A DNA stretch of 32,200 nucleotides, taken from NCBI GenBank assembly GCA_937873205.1, contig CALMVO010000016.1, positions 1 to 32,200 of the forward strand, given 5' to 3'. Under the pieces are notes generated by a model. That model was not told the origin of the DNA, did not search any database, and saw only the letters and a list, made by a program, of their open reading frames with translations. This stretch comes from an uncultured Acetobacteraceae bacterium. GTDB taxonomy: Bacteria; Pseudomonadota; Alphaproteobacteria; Acetobacterales; Acetobacteraceae. Below are positions 10,995-21,137 of the stretch, in pieces (the stretch's first letter is position 1; each line of letters starts with the position of its first letter). A program made the position numbers and the translations under genes.

Positions 10995-12329
10995 ATGCTG
11001 AACGACCGGGACCGGATCTTCACCAACATCTACGGCCAGAACGACTGGCGCCTGGCGGGCGCCCGGGCGCGCGGCGACTGGGACGGTACCACCGCGATCA
11101 TGGCGCGCGGGCGGGACGCGATCATCGCCGAGATGAAGGCGTCGAACCTGCGCGGCCGCGGCGGCGCGGGGTTCCCGACCGGGCTGAAATGGTCGTTCAT
11201 GCCCAAGGTGTCGGACGGCCGGCCGTCCTACCTCGTGATCAACGGCGACGAGAGCGAGCCCGGCACCTGCAAGGATCGCGAGATCCTGCGCCACGAGCCG
11301 CACAAGCTGATCGAGAGCGCGCTGATCGCGTCCTTCGCGATGGGCGCGCATACCGCCTACATCTACGTGCGCGGCGAGTATTTTCACGAGACGCGCCACC
11401 TGCAGTTCGCGATTGACGAGGCTTACGAGGCCGGGCTGATCGGCCGCAACGCCGGCGGCTCGGGCTGGGACTTCGACCTGTTCGTGCACCGCGGCGCCGG
11501 CGCCTACATCTGCGGCGAGGAGACCGCGATGCTGGAGAGCATGGAGGGCAAGAAGGGCCTGCCGCGCATGAAGCCGCCGTTTCCGGCGGCGATGGGGCTC
11601 TACGGCTGCCCGACCACGGTGAACAACGTCGAGAGCATCGCGGTCGCCTCCACCATCCTGCGCCGCGGCGGCGCCTGGTTCTCCTCGTTCGGCCGGCCGA
11701 ACAACTGCGGCACCAAGCTGTTCTCGATCTCGGGCCACGTGAACCGTCCGTGCCTGGTCGAGGAGGAGCTCAGCGTGCCGATGCGCGAGATCATCGACCG
11801 CCATGCCGGCGGCGTACGGGGCGGCTGGGACAACCTGCTGGCGGTGGTCCCGGGCGGATGCTCGGTGCCGCTGATCCCGGCCTCCACCTGTGATACCGTG
11901 CTGATGGATTTCGACAGCCTTCGGGCCGAGAAATCGGGGCTCGGCACCGCCGGCATGATCGTCATGGACAAGTCCACCGACGTCATCCGGGCGATCGCGC
12001 GGTTCTCGCGCTTCTACAAGCACGAGAGCTGCGGCCAGTGCACGCCGTGCCGGGAGGGTACCGGCTGGATGATGCGGGTGATGTACCGGATGGTGGAGGG
12101 CCGTGCCGAACTCGAGGAGATCGACATGCTCGAGCAGGTGACGCGCCAGGTGGAAGGCCACACCATCTGCGCGCTGGGCGATGCGGCGGCCTGGCCGATC
12201 CAGGGGCTGATCCGGCACTTCCGCCCGGTGATGGAAGAGCGCATCAACGCCTACAAGCGGACGCATGGCGAGGGGACCAGGCTGGCGCCGACGCCGGCCA
12301 ACCTGCCCGTGCCGATGGCGGCGGAGTGA
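10995..12329 (+). CDS. nuoF: NADH-quinone oxidoreductase subunit F (51 kDa, NADH and FMN binding)
   Basis: This is the entry point for electrons: it binds NADH and FMN and carries 4Fe-4S cluster N3. [11 protein letters not shown] (53-63) binds NADH and [14 protein letters not shown] (167-180) the flavin. The cluster ligands are Cys346, Cys349 and Cys352 in [11 protein letters not shown], plus Cys392. The chosen ATG at 10995 has GAGGA about eight bases upstream and gives 444 residues. A further 17 upstream codons are open but overlap nuoE. It lies 10 bases after the nuoE stop. Confidence 0.97.
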   Translation: MLNDRDRIFTNIYGQNDWRLAGARARGDWDGTTAIMARGRDAIIAEMKASNLRGRGGAGFPTGLKWSFMPKVSDGRPSYLVINGDESEPGTCKDREILRHEPHKLIESALIASFAMGAHTAYIYVRGEYFHETRHLQFAIDEAYEAGLIGRNAGGSGWDFDLFVHRGAGAYICGEETAMLESMEGKKGLPRMKPPFPAAMGLYGCPTTVNNVESIAVASTILRRGGAWFSSFGRPNNCGTKLFSISGHVNRPCLVEEELSVPMREIIDRHAGGVRGGWDNLLAVVPGGCSVPLIPASTCDTVLMDFDSLRAEKSGLGTAGMIVMDKSTDVIRAIARFSRFYKHESCGQCTPCREGTGWMMRVMYRMVEGRAELEEIDMLEQVTRQVEGHTICALGDAAAWPIQGLIRHFRPVMEERINAYKRTHGEGTRLAPTPANLPVPMAAE

Positions 12330-12336
12330 GCTGAGC

Positions 12337-14394
12337 ATGGCGAGAGTCACCGTCGACGGCATCATCGTCGAGGTCGCGAACGGGTCCAACGTGCTGCAGG
12401 CCTGCGAGGCCGCCGGCAAGGAGATCCCGCGCTTCTGCTATCATGAGCGGCTGTCGATCGCCGGCAACTGCCGGATGTGCCTGGTCGAGATCGAAAAGGC
12501 GCCGAAGCCCGTGGCCTCCTGTGGCTATCCCGTGGCCGACGGCATGGTCGTGCGCACCGACACCGAGATGGTGCGGCGCGCGCGGCGCGCGGTGATGGAG
12601 TTCCTGCTCATCAACCATCCGCTCGACTGCCCGATCTGCGACCAGGGCGGCGAGTGCGACCTGCAGGACCTGGCCTACTCCTACGGCTCGGATCATTCGC
12701 GCTACGCCGAGAACAAGCGGGCGGTGCAGGACAAGTACCTGGGCCCTCTGGTCAAGACGGTGATGACGCGCTGCATCCTGTGCACGCGCTGCGTCCGCTT
12801 CGCCTCCGAGGTGGCCGGCGTGCCGGAGGTGGGCGCCACGTCCCGTGGCGAGAACATGGAGATCGGCACCTACGTCGAGAAGGCGCTCACTTCGGAGCTG
12901 TCGGGCAACCTGATCGACATCTGCCCGGTGGGCGCGCTGACCTCAAAGCCGTACGCCTTCGTGGCGCGGCCGTGGGAGCTGAACAAGACCGACAGCATCG
13001 ACGCGACCGACGCGGTCGGCACCAACATCCGCGTACATGCGCGTGGCGGCGAGGTGTTGCGCATCCTGCCGCGCACCAACGACGCGGTGAACGAGGAGTG
13101 GATGGCCGACAAGGGCCGGTTCTCGTTCGACGGCTTCAAGCGGCGTCGGCTGGACCGGCCCTGGGTACGGGTGGGCGGCAAGCTGCGCGCGGCGAGCTGG
13201 CAGGACGCGTTCGTGGCGATCGGGCGGCGGCTCGAGGGGGTGCGCGGCGAGCGCATCGGCGCTGTCGTCGGCGACCTCTGCGACGCCGAGAGCATGATGG
13301 CGCTGAAAGACCTCATGACCGCGCTAGGCTCGCCTAATCTCGACTGCCGGCAGGACGGCGCGCAGTACGACGTGTCGCGGCGGGAGTTCTACGGCTTCAA
13401 CACCACCATCGCCGGCATCGAGGAGGCGGACGCGCTGCTGCTGGTCGGCTGCAACCCGCGCCGCGAGGCGCCGGTGATCAACGCGCGCATCCGCAAGCGC
13501 TGGCTGGCGGGCGGATTCCCCGTCGGCGTGATCGCCGCTTCGGGGCCCGACCTCACCTACGACGTCGAGAGTCTCGGTGACCGGCCGGCGGTGCTGACCG
13601 GGCTGCTCGATGGCGGCGTCGGCTTTGCGGAGACGCTGCGGGCGGCGAAGCGGCCGATGATCGTTGTGGGTGGGGCGGCGCTGGCACGCGAAGACGGAGC
13701 AGCGGTGCTGGCGGCGGCCTGGGCGCTGGCGAAGGAAGTCGGCGCGCTGACGCCGGAGTGGCATGGCTTCAACGTCCTGCATCATGCGGCGTCGCGGATG
13801 GCGGCCCTCGATCTCGGGATGCTGCCGGGCGAGGGCGGGCGGTCGGTGGCCGGCATGATGAGCGGCGGCGTCGACGTGCTGTGGCTGCTGGGTGCGGACG
13901 AGATCGGGCCGGGCCGGATCGGGCCGGACACCTTCGTGGTGTATCAGGGCCATCACGGCGATGCCGGGGCGGCGCGGGCCGACGTGATCCTGCCGGGCGC
14001 CACCTACGTCGAGAAGTCGGGCACCTACGTCAACACCGAGGGCCGGGTGCAGATCGCATTCCAGGCGATCTTTCCCCCGGGCGAGGCGCGCGAGGACTGG
14101 CGCATCCTGCGCGCGTTCTCCGAGGTGATCGGCCACACGCTGCCCTACGACGACATCGAGACGCTGCGGCGGCGGATGGTCGAGGTGAACCCGGTGTTCA
14201 GTCGCCAGGGGCTGCCGCGGTTCGGCGCCGGCGAGCTGGCCGGTCCGGCGGGCGACGCGGGTGCGGTCGGCTCGGCGCCGTTCAGCCAGGCGATCCACGA
14301 CTACTACCAGACCAACGTGATCAGCCGGGCCAGCGTCACCATGTCGGAGTGCTCGCGGATCTATTCGCATCCCGTGCTGCAGGCGGCGGAGTAG
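12337..14394 (+). CDS. nuoG: NADH-quinone oxidoreductase subunit G (75 kDa)
   Basis: The largest peripheral subunit, relaying electrons through three clusters. The N-terminal ferredoxin domain holds a 2Fe-2S cluster at Cys34, Cys45, Cys48 and Cys62. Cluster N5 has the unusual His94, Cys98, Cys101, Cys107 ligation ([14 protein letters not shown]). Cluster N4 uses Cys146, Cys149, Cys152 and Cys196. The remaining 480 residues are a molybdopterin-oxidoreductase-like domain without cofactor. I do not see the CxxCxxxC set of the extra N7 cluster, in line with most alphaproteobacteria. The length of 685 residues is normal for the group. The ATG at 12337 starts right at the ferredoxin fold; upstream codons overlap nuoF. 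Confidence 0.97.
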   Translation: MARVTVDGIIVEVANGSNVLQACEAAGKEIPRFCYHERLSIAGNCRMCLVEIEKAPKPVASCGYPVADGMVVRTDTEMVRRARRAVMEFLLINHPLDCPICDQGGECDLQDLAYSYGSDHSRYAENKRAVQDKYLGPLVKTVMTRCILCTRCVRFASEVAGVPEVGATSRGENMEIGTYVEKALTSELSGNLIDICPVGALTSKPYAFVARPWELNKTDSIDATDAVGTNIRVHARGGEVLRILPRTNDAVNEEWMADKGRFSFDGFKRRRLDRPWVRVGGKLRAASWQDAFVAIGRRLEGVRGERIGAVVGDLCDAESMMALKDLMTALGSPNLDCRQDGAQYDVSRREFYGFNTTIAGIEEADALLLVGCNPRREAPVINARIRKRWLAGGFPVGVIAASGPDLTYDVESLGDRPAVLTGLLDGGVGFAETLRAAKRPMIVVGGAALAREDGAAVLAAAWALAKEVGALTPEWHGFNVLHHAASRMAALDLGMLPGEGGRSVAGMMSGGVDVLWLLGADEIGPGRIGPDTFVVYQGHHGDAGAARADVILPGATYVEKSGTYVNTEGRVQIAFQAIFPPGEAREDWRILRAFSEVIGHTLPYDDIETLRRRMVEVNPVFSRQGLPRFGAGELAGPAGDAGAVGSAPFSQAIHDYYQTNVISRASVTMSECSRIYSHPVLQAAE

Positions 14395-14400
14395 GCCCTG

Positions 14401-15447
14401 GTGTCGCACTTCTTCCTGCACACGGCGGTAGGCCTGCTCATCCTGACGGTGGCGGAGTGCCTGGCGATCCTGGTGCCGCTGCTGATGGGGGTGGCCTACC
14501 TTGTGTATGCCGAGCGCAAGGTGCTGGGCGCCATGCAGCTCCGGAAGGGGCCGAACGTGGTCGGGCCGTTCGGGATGTTCCAGACGTTTGCCGACGCGAT
14601 CAAGATGCTGACCAAGGAGACGGTGATCCCGGCCGGCGCCAACCGGGTGCTCTACCTGTTCGCGCCGTTCCTCACCTTCGTGCTGGCGATGATGGCCTGG
14701 GCGGTGATCCCGACCAACAACGGCTGGGCGATCGCCGACATCAATGTCGGCATCCTCTATCTGTTCGCGGTCTCGTCGCTCGGCGTCTATGGCATCCTGA
14801 TCGCCGGCTGGGCGTCCAACTCCAAGTACGCGTTCATGGGCGGTCTGCGCTCGGCGGCGCAGATGGTATCGTACGAGGTGTCGCTCGGGCTGGTGATCGT
14901 CTCGATCCTGCTGATCGTGGGCAGCCTCAACCTCAACCAGATTATCCTGGCGCAGCGGCACGTCTGGTTCGTGCTGCCGATGCTGCCGATGTTCGTGATC
15001 TTCTTCGTCTCGTCGTTGGCCGAGACCAACCGCGCGCCGTTCGATCTGCCGGAGGGCGAGAGCGAGCTCGTCGCCGGCTTCTTCGTCGAGTACAGCGCGC
15101 TGGCATTCGGGCTGTTCTTCCTCGGCGAGTACATGAACATGATCCTGATGTCGGCGATGACCAGCATCCTGTTCCTGGGCGGCTGGCTGGCGCCGTTCGG
15201 CGTCGCCCCGTTCACGTGGATCCCCGGCCCGATCTGGCTGATTCTCAAGATCTGCTTCGTGCTGTTCATGTTCATCTGGGTGCGGGCGACCTTCCCGCGC
15301 TACCGCTACGACCAGCTCATGCGCCTGGGCTGGAAGGTGTTCCTGCCGTTCTCGCTGGTCTGGATGGTGCTCACCGCCGGCTTCCTGATGGCGACCGGGC
15401 TGCTGCCCGGCCTGTCGTCCACCCCTCTTGTCCACGGTATCGGCTGA
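14401..15447 (+). CDS. nuoH: NADH-quinone oxidoreductase subunit H
   Basis: A membrane subunit with about eight helices, forming the quinone entry channel and the link between the redox arm and the proton pumps. Conserved stretches are [16 protein letters not shown] (37-52) and [18 protein letters not shown] (207-224), whose carboxylates take part in coupling. It has 348 residues, standard length. The start is GTG at 14401, 6 bases after the nuoG stop. No alternative ATG lies near the expected N-terminus. Its TGA shares a base with the nuoI ATG (TGATG). Confidence 0.97.
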   Translation: MSHFFLHTAVGLLILTVAECLAILVPLLMGVAYLVYAERKVLGAMQLRKGPNVVGPFGMFQTFADAIKMLTKETVIPAGANRVLYLFAPFLTFVLAMMAWAVIPTNNGWAIADINVGILYLFAVSSLGVYGILIAGWASNSKYAFMGGLRSAAQMVSYEVSLGLVIVSILLIVGSLNLNQIILAQRHVWFVLPMLPMFVIFFVSSLAETNRAPFDLPEGESELVAGFFVEYSALAFGLFFLGEYMNMILMSAMTSILFLGGWLAPFGVAPFTWIPGPIWLILKICFVLFMFIWVRATFPRYRYDQLMRLGWKVFLPFSLVWMVLTAGFLMATGLLPGLSSTPLVHGIG

Positions 15448-15935
15448 TGGCGCTGCTCGATCGCACCGCGCGTTCCTTCCTGCTCACCGAGCTGCTTTCG
15501 GGCATGGGCGTCACGCTGCGCTACATGTTCAAACCGAAGGCCACCATCAACTACCCGCACGAGAAGGCGCACTACAGCCCGCGCTTCAAGGGCGAGCACG
15601 CGCTGCGCCGCTACCCGAACGGCGAGGAGCGCTGCATCGCCTGCAAGCTGTGCGAGGCGGTGTGCCCGGCGGAGGCGATCACAATCGAGGCGGAGCCGCG
15701 CGAGGACGGGTCACGGCGCACGACGCGCTACGACATCGACATGACCAAGTGCATCTATTGCGGGCTGTGCGAGGAATCCTGCCCGGTGGACGCGATCGTC
15801 GAGGGGCCGAACTACGAGTTCGCCACCGAGACGCGCGAGGAGCTGATGTACAACAAGGACAAGCTGCTCTCGAACGGCGACCGCTGGGAGAGCGTGCTGG
15901 CGCGCCGGCTCGAACAGGATGCGCCCTACCGATGA
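15447..15935 (+). CDS. nuoI: NADH-quinone oxidoreductase subunit I (23 kDa, two 4Fe-4S)
   Basis: A ferredoxin-like subunit carrying clusters N6a and N6b, between NuoG and NuoB. The two CxxCxxCxxxC motifs are at Cys63/66/69/73 and Cys102/105/108/112. The cysteine closing each motif (CP) completes the other cluster. It has 162 residues, standard for alphaproteobacteria. The ATG overlaps the nuoH stop by one base, giving tight coupling. Confidence 0.97.
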   Translation: MALLDRTARSFLLTELLSGMGVTLRYMFKPKATINYPHEKAHYSPRFKGEHALRRYPNGEERCIACKLCEAVCPAEAITIEAEPREDGSRRTTRYDIDMTKCIYCGLCEESCPVDAIVEGPNYEFATETREELMYNKDKLLSNGDRWESVLARRLEQDAPYR

Positions 15936-15945
15936 GAGTGGGCCG

Positions 15946-16659
15946 ATGATCACCCAGCTCGCGTTCTACCTGTTCGCCACCGTGCTGGTGCTCTCCGCCG
16001 TGATGGTGGTGAGCGCGCGCAATCCTGTGCACTCGGTGCTGTTCCTGATCCTGGCCTTCTTCAACGCGGCCGGGCTGTTCCTGATCGCGGGCGCGGAGTT
16101 CCTGGCGATGATCCTGGTCATCGTCTATGTCGGCGCCGTGGCCGTGCTGTTCCTGTTCGTGGTCATGATGCTGGACGTCAATTTCAATCAGGTGCGGGAA
16201 GGGCTGCAGCGCTATGCGCCCGTGGGGGCCGCAGTGGGCCTCGTCCTCTTCGCCGAGCTGGTGTTCACGGTCGGGCGCTGGCACCTGATCCCCGACGTGA
16301 CGCCGGCGGCGGTGGCGGCGGGCACGCCGGTGCTCGGCAACACGCAGGCGCTCGGCCAGCTGATCTATACCGACTACGTGCTGCTGTTCCAGGCGTGCGG
16401 GCTGGTGCTGCTGGTGGCGATGATCGGCGCCATCGTGCTGACGCTGCGCGAGCGGCCGTCGGCACGGCGGCAGGACGTGGCGGCCCAGCACGCGCGGCAG
16501 CCGGCCGACACCTTGCAGATGATGACCCTCTCGCTGGGGCAGGGCACGGACGGGCAGGGCGGCTACCTGCGGCCACCCGGCGGCTATGGCGCGGTCGCCG
16601 CGCACGGCTCGGGCCGGGCGCCGGAGGACCACGAGACCAACCAGCATCTCGGAGCCTGA
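15946..16659 (+). CDS. nuoJ: NADH-quinone oxidoreductase subunit J
   Basis: A five-helix membrane subunit next to NuoK and NuoA. The signature helix with VIVYVGAVAVLFLFVVMML (58-76) contains the pi-bulge region that moves during turnover in known structures. The ATG at 15946 lies 10 bases after the nuoI stop; nine upstream open codons overlap nuoI and are not preferred. At 237 residues it is longer than E. coli NuoJ (184). Residues from about 170 onward form a polar, then Gly-rich, hydrophilic tail of unknown role. Confidence 0.95.
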   Translation: MITQLAFYLFATVLVLSAVMVVSARNPVHSVLFLILAFFNAAGLFLIAGAEFLAMILVIVYVGAVAVLFLFVVMMLDVNFNQVREGLQRYAPVGAAVGLVLFAELVFTVGRWHLIPDVTPAAVAAGTPVLGNTQALGQLIYTDYVLLFQACGLVLLVAMIGAIVLTLRERPSARRQDVAAQHARQPADTLQMMTLSLGQGTDGQGGYLRPPGGYGAVAAHGSGRAPEDHETNQHLGA

Positions 16660-16668
16660 GGACCGACC

Positions 16669-16992
16669 ATGGCGCACGGCATCCAGCTGGTCGGGCTCGG
16701 GCCTTTCCTCGTCGTGACGGCGATGCTGCTGGTGTTCGGCGTGTTCGGGATCTTCCTCAACCGCAAGAACATCATCGTCATCATGATGTCGATCGAGCTG
16801 ATCCTGCTGGCGGCCAACCTCAACCTGGTGGCGTTCTCTGCCGCGCTCGGCGACCTCTCGGGCCAGGTGCTGACGCTGTTCTCGCTGACCGTGGCGGCCG
16901 CCGAGGCTGCGATCGGGCTTGCCATCGTCACCGTCTATTTCCGCAACCGCGGCTCGATCCAGGTCGAGGACGTGACGCTGATGAAGGGCTGA
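16669..16992 (+). CDS. nuoK: NADH-quinone oxidoreductase subunit K
   Basis: A three-helix, Mrp-related membrane subunit in the proton path. The two buried glutamates needed for coupling are present at Glu43 (MMSIELIL) and Glu79 ([10 protein letters not shown]), matching E. coli Glu36 and Glu72. It has 107 residues; E. coli NuoK has 100. GAGGA about six bases before the ATG supports the start. It ends two bases before the nuoL ATG. Confidence 0.97.
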   Translation: MAHGIQLVGLGPFLVVTAMLLVFGVFGIFLNRKNIIVIMMSIELILLAANLNLVAFSAALGDLSGQVLTLFSLTVAAAEAAIGLAIVTVYFRNRGSIQVEDVTLMKG

Positions 16993-16994
16993 GC

Positions 16995-18935
16995 ATGCCG
17001 TCGATCGGTCCCCTCTTCGCGCTTGCCGTGTTCGTGCCGCTGCTGGGGGCGGTGATCGCCGGGCTGTTCGGCCGCATGATCGGCGACCGCGCGTCGATGG
17101 CGGCCAGCGTCCTGCTGATGGCGGTGGCCTCGGCCTGTGCCGTCGCGGCGCTGTGGCTTAGCGTCGGCACCGGGTCGCAGACCATCGCGGTGCCGATCTC
17201 GACCTGGGTCAAGGCGGGTGGGTTCCACGCCTCCTGGCAGCTCCGGGTGGACGCGCTGTCGGTGTCGATGGTGACCATGGTGACGGTCGTGTCGACGCTG
17301 ATCCACATCTACAGCGTCGGCTACATGAGCCACGAGACGATGCCGGTCTCGCGCTTCTTCGCCTACCTGTCGATGTTCACCTTCGCCATGCTGATGCTGG
17401 TCAGCTCCGACAACCTGATCCAGCTGTTCTTCGGCTGGGAGGGCGTGGGCCTCGCGAGCTACCTGCTGATCGGCTACTGGTACGACCGACCGAGCGCCAC
17501 GCGGGCTGCGGTCAAGGCGTTCGTGGTCAACCGGATCGCCGACCTGTTCTTCATGGTCGGCATCGCGCTGCTGTTCCTGCAGTTCGGCAGCATCGCCTAC
17601 GACAACATCTTCGCGCTGGTGCCGGCGCACGCCGACAGCGTCTACACGCTGTTCGGCACCAGCTTGCGCACCTACGAGGTGATCGGCGTGCTGCTGTTCA
17701 TCGGCGCCGCCGGCAAGTCGGCGCAACTTTTCCTGCACGTCTGGCTGCCCGATGCGATGGAGGGGCCGACGCCGGTCTCGGCGCTGATCCACGCCGCCAC
17801 CATGGTGACCGCGGGGGTGTTCCTGATGGCGCGGATGTCGCCGCTGCTGGAGTTCGCGCCGGTGGCCAAGGGCGTGGTGGTGGTGATCGGCGCCAGCACC
17901 TGCTTCTTCGCCGCCACCGTCGGGCTGGTGCAACCCGACATCAAGCGCACGATCGCCTACTCGACCTGTTCGCAGCTCGGCTACATGTTCATCGGTGTCG
18001 GCGTCGGCGCCTACCAGGCGGCGATGTTCCACCTCACCACGCACGCCTGCTTCAAGGCATTGCTGTTCCTGAGTGCGGGCGCCGTGATCCACAGCCTGCA
18101 CGGCGAGCAGGACATGCGCCGGATGGGCGGGCTGTGGCGCCGGCTGCCGTTCACCTACGGCGCGATGTGGGCCGGCACGCTGGCGATCTCGGCGATCCCG
18201 CCCTTCTCGGGCTGGTGGTCGAAGGACGCGATCATCGACGGCGCCTGGGTCGCCGGCGGCCTTGGCCTCTACGGCTGGGTGCTGGGCGTGCTGACCGCGT
18301 TCATCACCGCACTTTACAGCTTCCGGCTGATCTTCCTGGTGTTCCACGGCGCCCCGCGCGACGCCCGGTTGCACGACCGGGCGCACGAAAGCCCGCCGGT
18401 GATGATCCTGCCGCTGCTCGTGCTGTCGCTGGGGGCGATCTTCGCCGGCTGGCTGCTCTACAGGCCCTATGTCGGCGCCGGCCAGGCGGCGTTCTGGAAT
18501 GGTGCGATCTTCTCCGGCGCCGACAACCACGTGCTGACCCGTCTCGAGCACCTGCCGCTGCTGATCACGCTGGTGCCGACGCTGATGTCGGTCTGCGGCG
18601 TGGCGGCGGCCTGGTTCTGCTACATGGCGCGGCCGGCGGTGCCGGCGATGCTGGCGACGCGGTTCCGCGGGCTCCATCTGTTCCTGCTGAACAAGTGGTA
18701 TTTCGACGAGCTCTACGACGCCGTCTTCGTACGTCCTTACCGCTGGCTGGCTGGCGGGCTGTGGCACGTCGGCGACGACCGGGTGATCGACGGCGTGCCG
18801 AACGGGCTGGCGCGGCTGACCGGGGGCGGGTCGGCGCAGATCGTGCGGATCCAGACCGGCTCGATCGCCGTCTATGCCTTCACCATGCTGGTCGGGCTGC
18901 TGACGCTCACCTCCGTGTTCCTGATCTTCCGGTAG
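16995..18935 (+). CDS. nuoL: NADH-quinone oxidoreductase subunit L (antiporter-like)
   Basis: The distal proton-pumping subunit, with about 16 membrane helices and the long lateral helix near the C-terminus. Key residues are in place: Glu149 in FFGWEGVG, Lys241 in GAAGKSAQ and His266 in LIHAATM. The 646-residue length and a C-terminus ending in a membrane helix show it is complete, not truncated or fused. The ATG at 16995 follows nuoK by two bases. What is odd is the downstream side: the next gene is nuoN, with only 9 bases between, and the expected nuoM is not there. Confidence 0.97.
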   Translation: MPSIGPLFALAVFVPLLGAVIAGLFGRMIGDRASMAASVLLMAVASACAVAALWLSVGTGSQTIAVPISTWVKAGGFHASWQLRVDALSVSMVTMVTVVSTLIHIYSVGYMSHETMPVSRFFAYLSMFTFAMLMLVSSDNLIQLFFGWEGVGLASYLLIGYWYDRPSATRAAVKAFVVNRIADLFFMVGIALLFLQFGSIAYDNIFALVPAHADSVYTLFGTSLRTYEVIGVLLFIGAAGKSAQLFLHVWLPDAMEGPTPVSALIHAATMVTAGVFLMARMSPLLEFAPVAKGVVVVIGASTCFFAATVGLVQPDIKRTIAYSTCSQLGYMFIGVGVGAYQAAMFHLTTHACFKALLFLSAGAVIHSLHGEQDMRRMGGLWRRLPFTYGAMWAGTLAISAIPPFSGWWSKDAIIDGAWVAGGLGLYGWVLGVLTAFITALYSFRLIFLVFHGAPRDARLHDRAHESPPVMILPLLVLSLGAIFAGWLLYRPYVGAGQAAFWNGAIFSGADNHVLTRLEHLPLLITLVPTLMSVCGVAAAWFCYMARPAVPAMLATRFRGLHLFLLNKWYFDELYDAVFVRPYRWLAGGLWHVGDDRVIDGVPNGLARLTGGGSAQIVRIQTGSIAVYAFTMLVGLLTLTSVFLIFR

Positions 18936-18944
18936 GGGCGGCCC

Positions 18945-20381
18945 GTGACCCATTGGACCCTGGCGCTGCCGGAGATCGTGCTCTCGGTGTGCGGTCTCGC
19001 CATCCTGCTGTTCGGGGTGGTGCAGAAGCGGGGCAACCCCACGCGCGCCTGCACCGTGCTCACTCTGGTGGCCTATCTGGTGGCGGCGGTGCTGGTGCTG
19101 CTGGCGCCGGACGGCACCGGCTATCGCGGCACCTTCGTCGGCGACGGCTTCGCCCGCTACATGAAGATCCTGAGCCTGGCCGGAGCCGGGCTCTGCGCGG
19201 TGCTGTCGCTCGACTATAACGGCCGCCAGAAGATCGACCGCTTCGAGTTCCCGCTGCTGCTGCTGTTCGCCACCGTCGGCACCATGCTGATGGCGTCGTC
19301 GGAAAACCTCATGACGCTGTTCGTCGGGCTCGAGCTGCAGAGCCTGGCGATCTACATCCTGTGCGCGTTTGCCCGCGACGAGCTCACCTCGGCGGAGGCC
19401 GGGCTGAAATACTTCGTGCTGGGCTCGCTCGCGTCCGGGTTGCTGCTCTACGGCATCTCGCTGGTCTACGGCTTCGCCGGCACGCTGGAGTATGGCGGGC
19501 TGCGTCATGCGCTGATCGGCGGCGGTCCCAGCACAGCGGTGCCGGCCGGGCTGGTGATCGGCATCGTGTTCGTGTTCGTGGGGCTGGCCTTCAAGCTCTC
19601 GGCCGCCCCTTTCCACATGTGGACGCCGGACGTGTACGAGGGCGCGCCGATCTCGGTGACGGCGTTCATGAGCGGGGCGCCCAAAGTGGCGGCCTTCGCG
19701 CTGCTGCTGCGGGTGATGGCGGGCCCGTTCGGCCACCTCACGCACCAGTGGCAGCTGCTGGTCGAGCTGGTGTCGATCACCACCATGGCGCTGGGGTCGC
19801 TGGCGGCGATCCAGCAGACCAACGTCAAGCGGCTGATGGCCTACAGCTCGATCGGCCACATGGGCTACGCGATGATGGGGCTCGCGGCGGCGACGCCGGC
19901 CGGTATCCGCGGCACGCTGGTCTACCTCGCCACCTACCTGTTCATGACCACCGGCGCGTTCGCCTGCATCGTCGCCATGCGACGCGGCGGCCAGCCACTC
20001 GACCGCATCAGCGACCTGTCCGGCCTGTCGCGTACCCGGCCGATGCTCGCGCTGGCGATGGCGGTGTTCATGTTCGGCATGGCCGGCATGCCGCCGCTGT
20101 CCGGCTTCTTCGGCAAGCTGCTGGTGTTCGCCGCCGCGGTGCAGGCCGGGCTGTGGACGCTGGCGGTGGTCGGCGTGGTCACCAGCGTGATCGGACTGTA
20201 CTACTATTGGCGGGTGGTGAAGGTGATGTACCTGGACGGGCCGGTGCCGGCGTTCGACCGCAGCGTGCGGTCGGTGTCGGCGGTCACGGGCGCAATGGCT
20301 TTAATCACTGGCCTGTTCCTGCTGGTGCTGGGCCCCGTGGTGGGGGCGGCCCAGGCCGCCGCCGCGGTGCTGTTCCGGTGA
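18945..20381 (+). CDS. nuoN: NADH-quinone oxidoreductase subunit N (antiporter-like)
   Basis: The proton-pumping subunit nearest NuoK, about 14 helices, 478 residues and full length. It is NuoN rather than NuoM. It begins with the LPEIVLSVCG type of N-terminus and has the GLELQSLAIYIL stretch (128-139, Glu130). It also has AEAGLKYFVLGSLASGLLLYG with Lys155 and FKLSAAPFHMWTPDVYEGAP with Lys217, which are NuoN hallmarks. The start is GTG 18945, with AGGGGCGG just upstream, overlapping the nuoL stop region. It closes the nuo operon; birA follows 25 bases later. Confidence 0.96.
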   Translation: MTHWTLALPEIVLSVCGLAILLFGVVQKRGNPTRACTVLTLVAYLVAAVLVLLAPDGTGYRGTFVGDGFARYMKILSLAGAGLCAVLSLDYNGRQKIDRFEFPLLLLFATVGTMLMASSENLMTLFVGLELQSLAIYILCAFARDELTSAEAGLKYFVLGSLASGLLLYGISLVYGFAGTLEYGGLRHALIGGGPSTAVPAGLVIGIVFVFVGLAFKLSAAPFHMWTPDVYEGAPISVTAFMSGAPKVAAFALLLRVMAGPFGHLTHQWQLLVELVSITTMALGSLAAIQQTNVKRLMAYSSIGHMGYAMMGLAAATPAGIRGTLVYLATYLFMTTGAFACIVAMRRGGQPLDRISDLSGLSRTRPMLALAMAVFMFGMAGMPPLSGFFGKLLVFAAAVQAGLWTLAVVGVVTSVIGLYYYWRVVKVMYLDGPVPAFDRSVRSVSAVTGAMALITGLFLLVLGPVVGAAQAAAAVLFR

Positions 20382-20406
20382 CGCGCGCCCATGCCGTCGC
20401 CGGCCG

Positions 20407-21132
20407 TTGATCGCCGCGGGCGACTGGCGATTCGAGGCCTATGACGAGCTGGCCTCCACCTCGGATCTCTGCATCGAACGTGCCGAGGCGGGCGAACCGG
20501 CCGGGCTGGTGGTGCTGGCGGAACGGCAGACACGCGGCCGCGGCAGCCGGGGCCGCTCCTGGGCCGGCCATCCCGGCAACCTCGCCTGCTCGATGCTGCT
20601 GCGGCCGGCTCCCGCGGCCGGGCCGGTTGCGGCCTGGCCGTTCCTAGCCGGGCTGGCGCTCCACGAGACGCTGGTCGAGTTCGCGGACGCCGCGCCGCTG
20701 TCGCTGAAATGGCCGAACGACGTGCTGCTGGGCGGCCGCAAGCTGGGCGGCATCCTGGTGGAACGTGGCGGCGAATGGCTGGTGATCGGCTACGGCGCCA
20801 ACCTGGCTGCAGCGCCGGCGCTCGACGATCGGCAGGCGGCCAGCCTCTCCGAGCTCGGTCCGCCGCCGCGGCCGCAGGACGTGGCGCACCGGCTGGCGGC
20901 GGCGACCAGACGCTGGTGCACGATGCTGGACCAGGACGGCTTCGCGCCGATCCGGACCGCGTGGCTGGCGCACGCGCACCCGGTTGGCACCGCGCTTGCA
21001 GTTCGGACCCCGGACGTGCAGACAGAGGGGACCTTCGCTGGGCTGGATGCCGACGGCGCGCTGATGTTGAGGAACGGACTGCGGACGCTGCGCTTCGAGA
21101 CCGGCGAGATCCTCCTGCTGGATGGGCGCTGA
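20407..21132 (+). CDS. birA: biotin--[acetyl-CoA-carboxylase] ligase, no DNA-binding domain
   Basis: It activates biotin with ATP and attaches it to the lysine of biotin carboxyl carrier protein, which is needed for fatty acid synthesis. The biotin/ATP loop is GRGSRG (44-49). KWPND (101-105) and GGILVE (114-119) follow, then a small C-terminal beta-barrel domain. There is no N-terminal helix-turn-helix, so it is a monofunctional enzyme and not a repressor like E. coli BirA. The family's usual GIGxN motif reads GYGAN here. The start is TTG 20407; no in-frame ATG or GTG lies between it and the nuoN stop. It sits between nuoN and coaX, as is common in alphaproteobacteria. Confidence 0.93.
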   Translation: MIAAGDWRFEAYDELASTSDLCIERAEAGEPAGLVVLAERQTRGRGSRGRSWAGHPGNLACSMLLRPAPAAGPVAAWPFLAGLALHETLVEFADAAPLSLKWPNDVLLGGRKLGGILVERGGEWLVIGYGANLAAAPALDDRQAASLSELGPPPRPQDVAHRLAAATRRWCTMLDQDGFAPIRTAWLAHAHPVGTALAVRTPDVQTEGTFAGLDADGALMLRNGLRTLRFETGEILLLDGR

Positions 21133-21137
21133 CCGCG

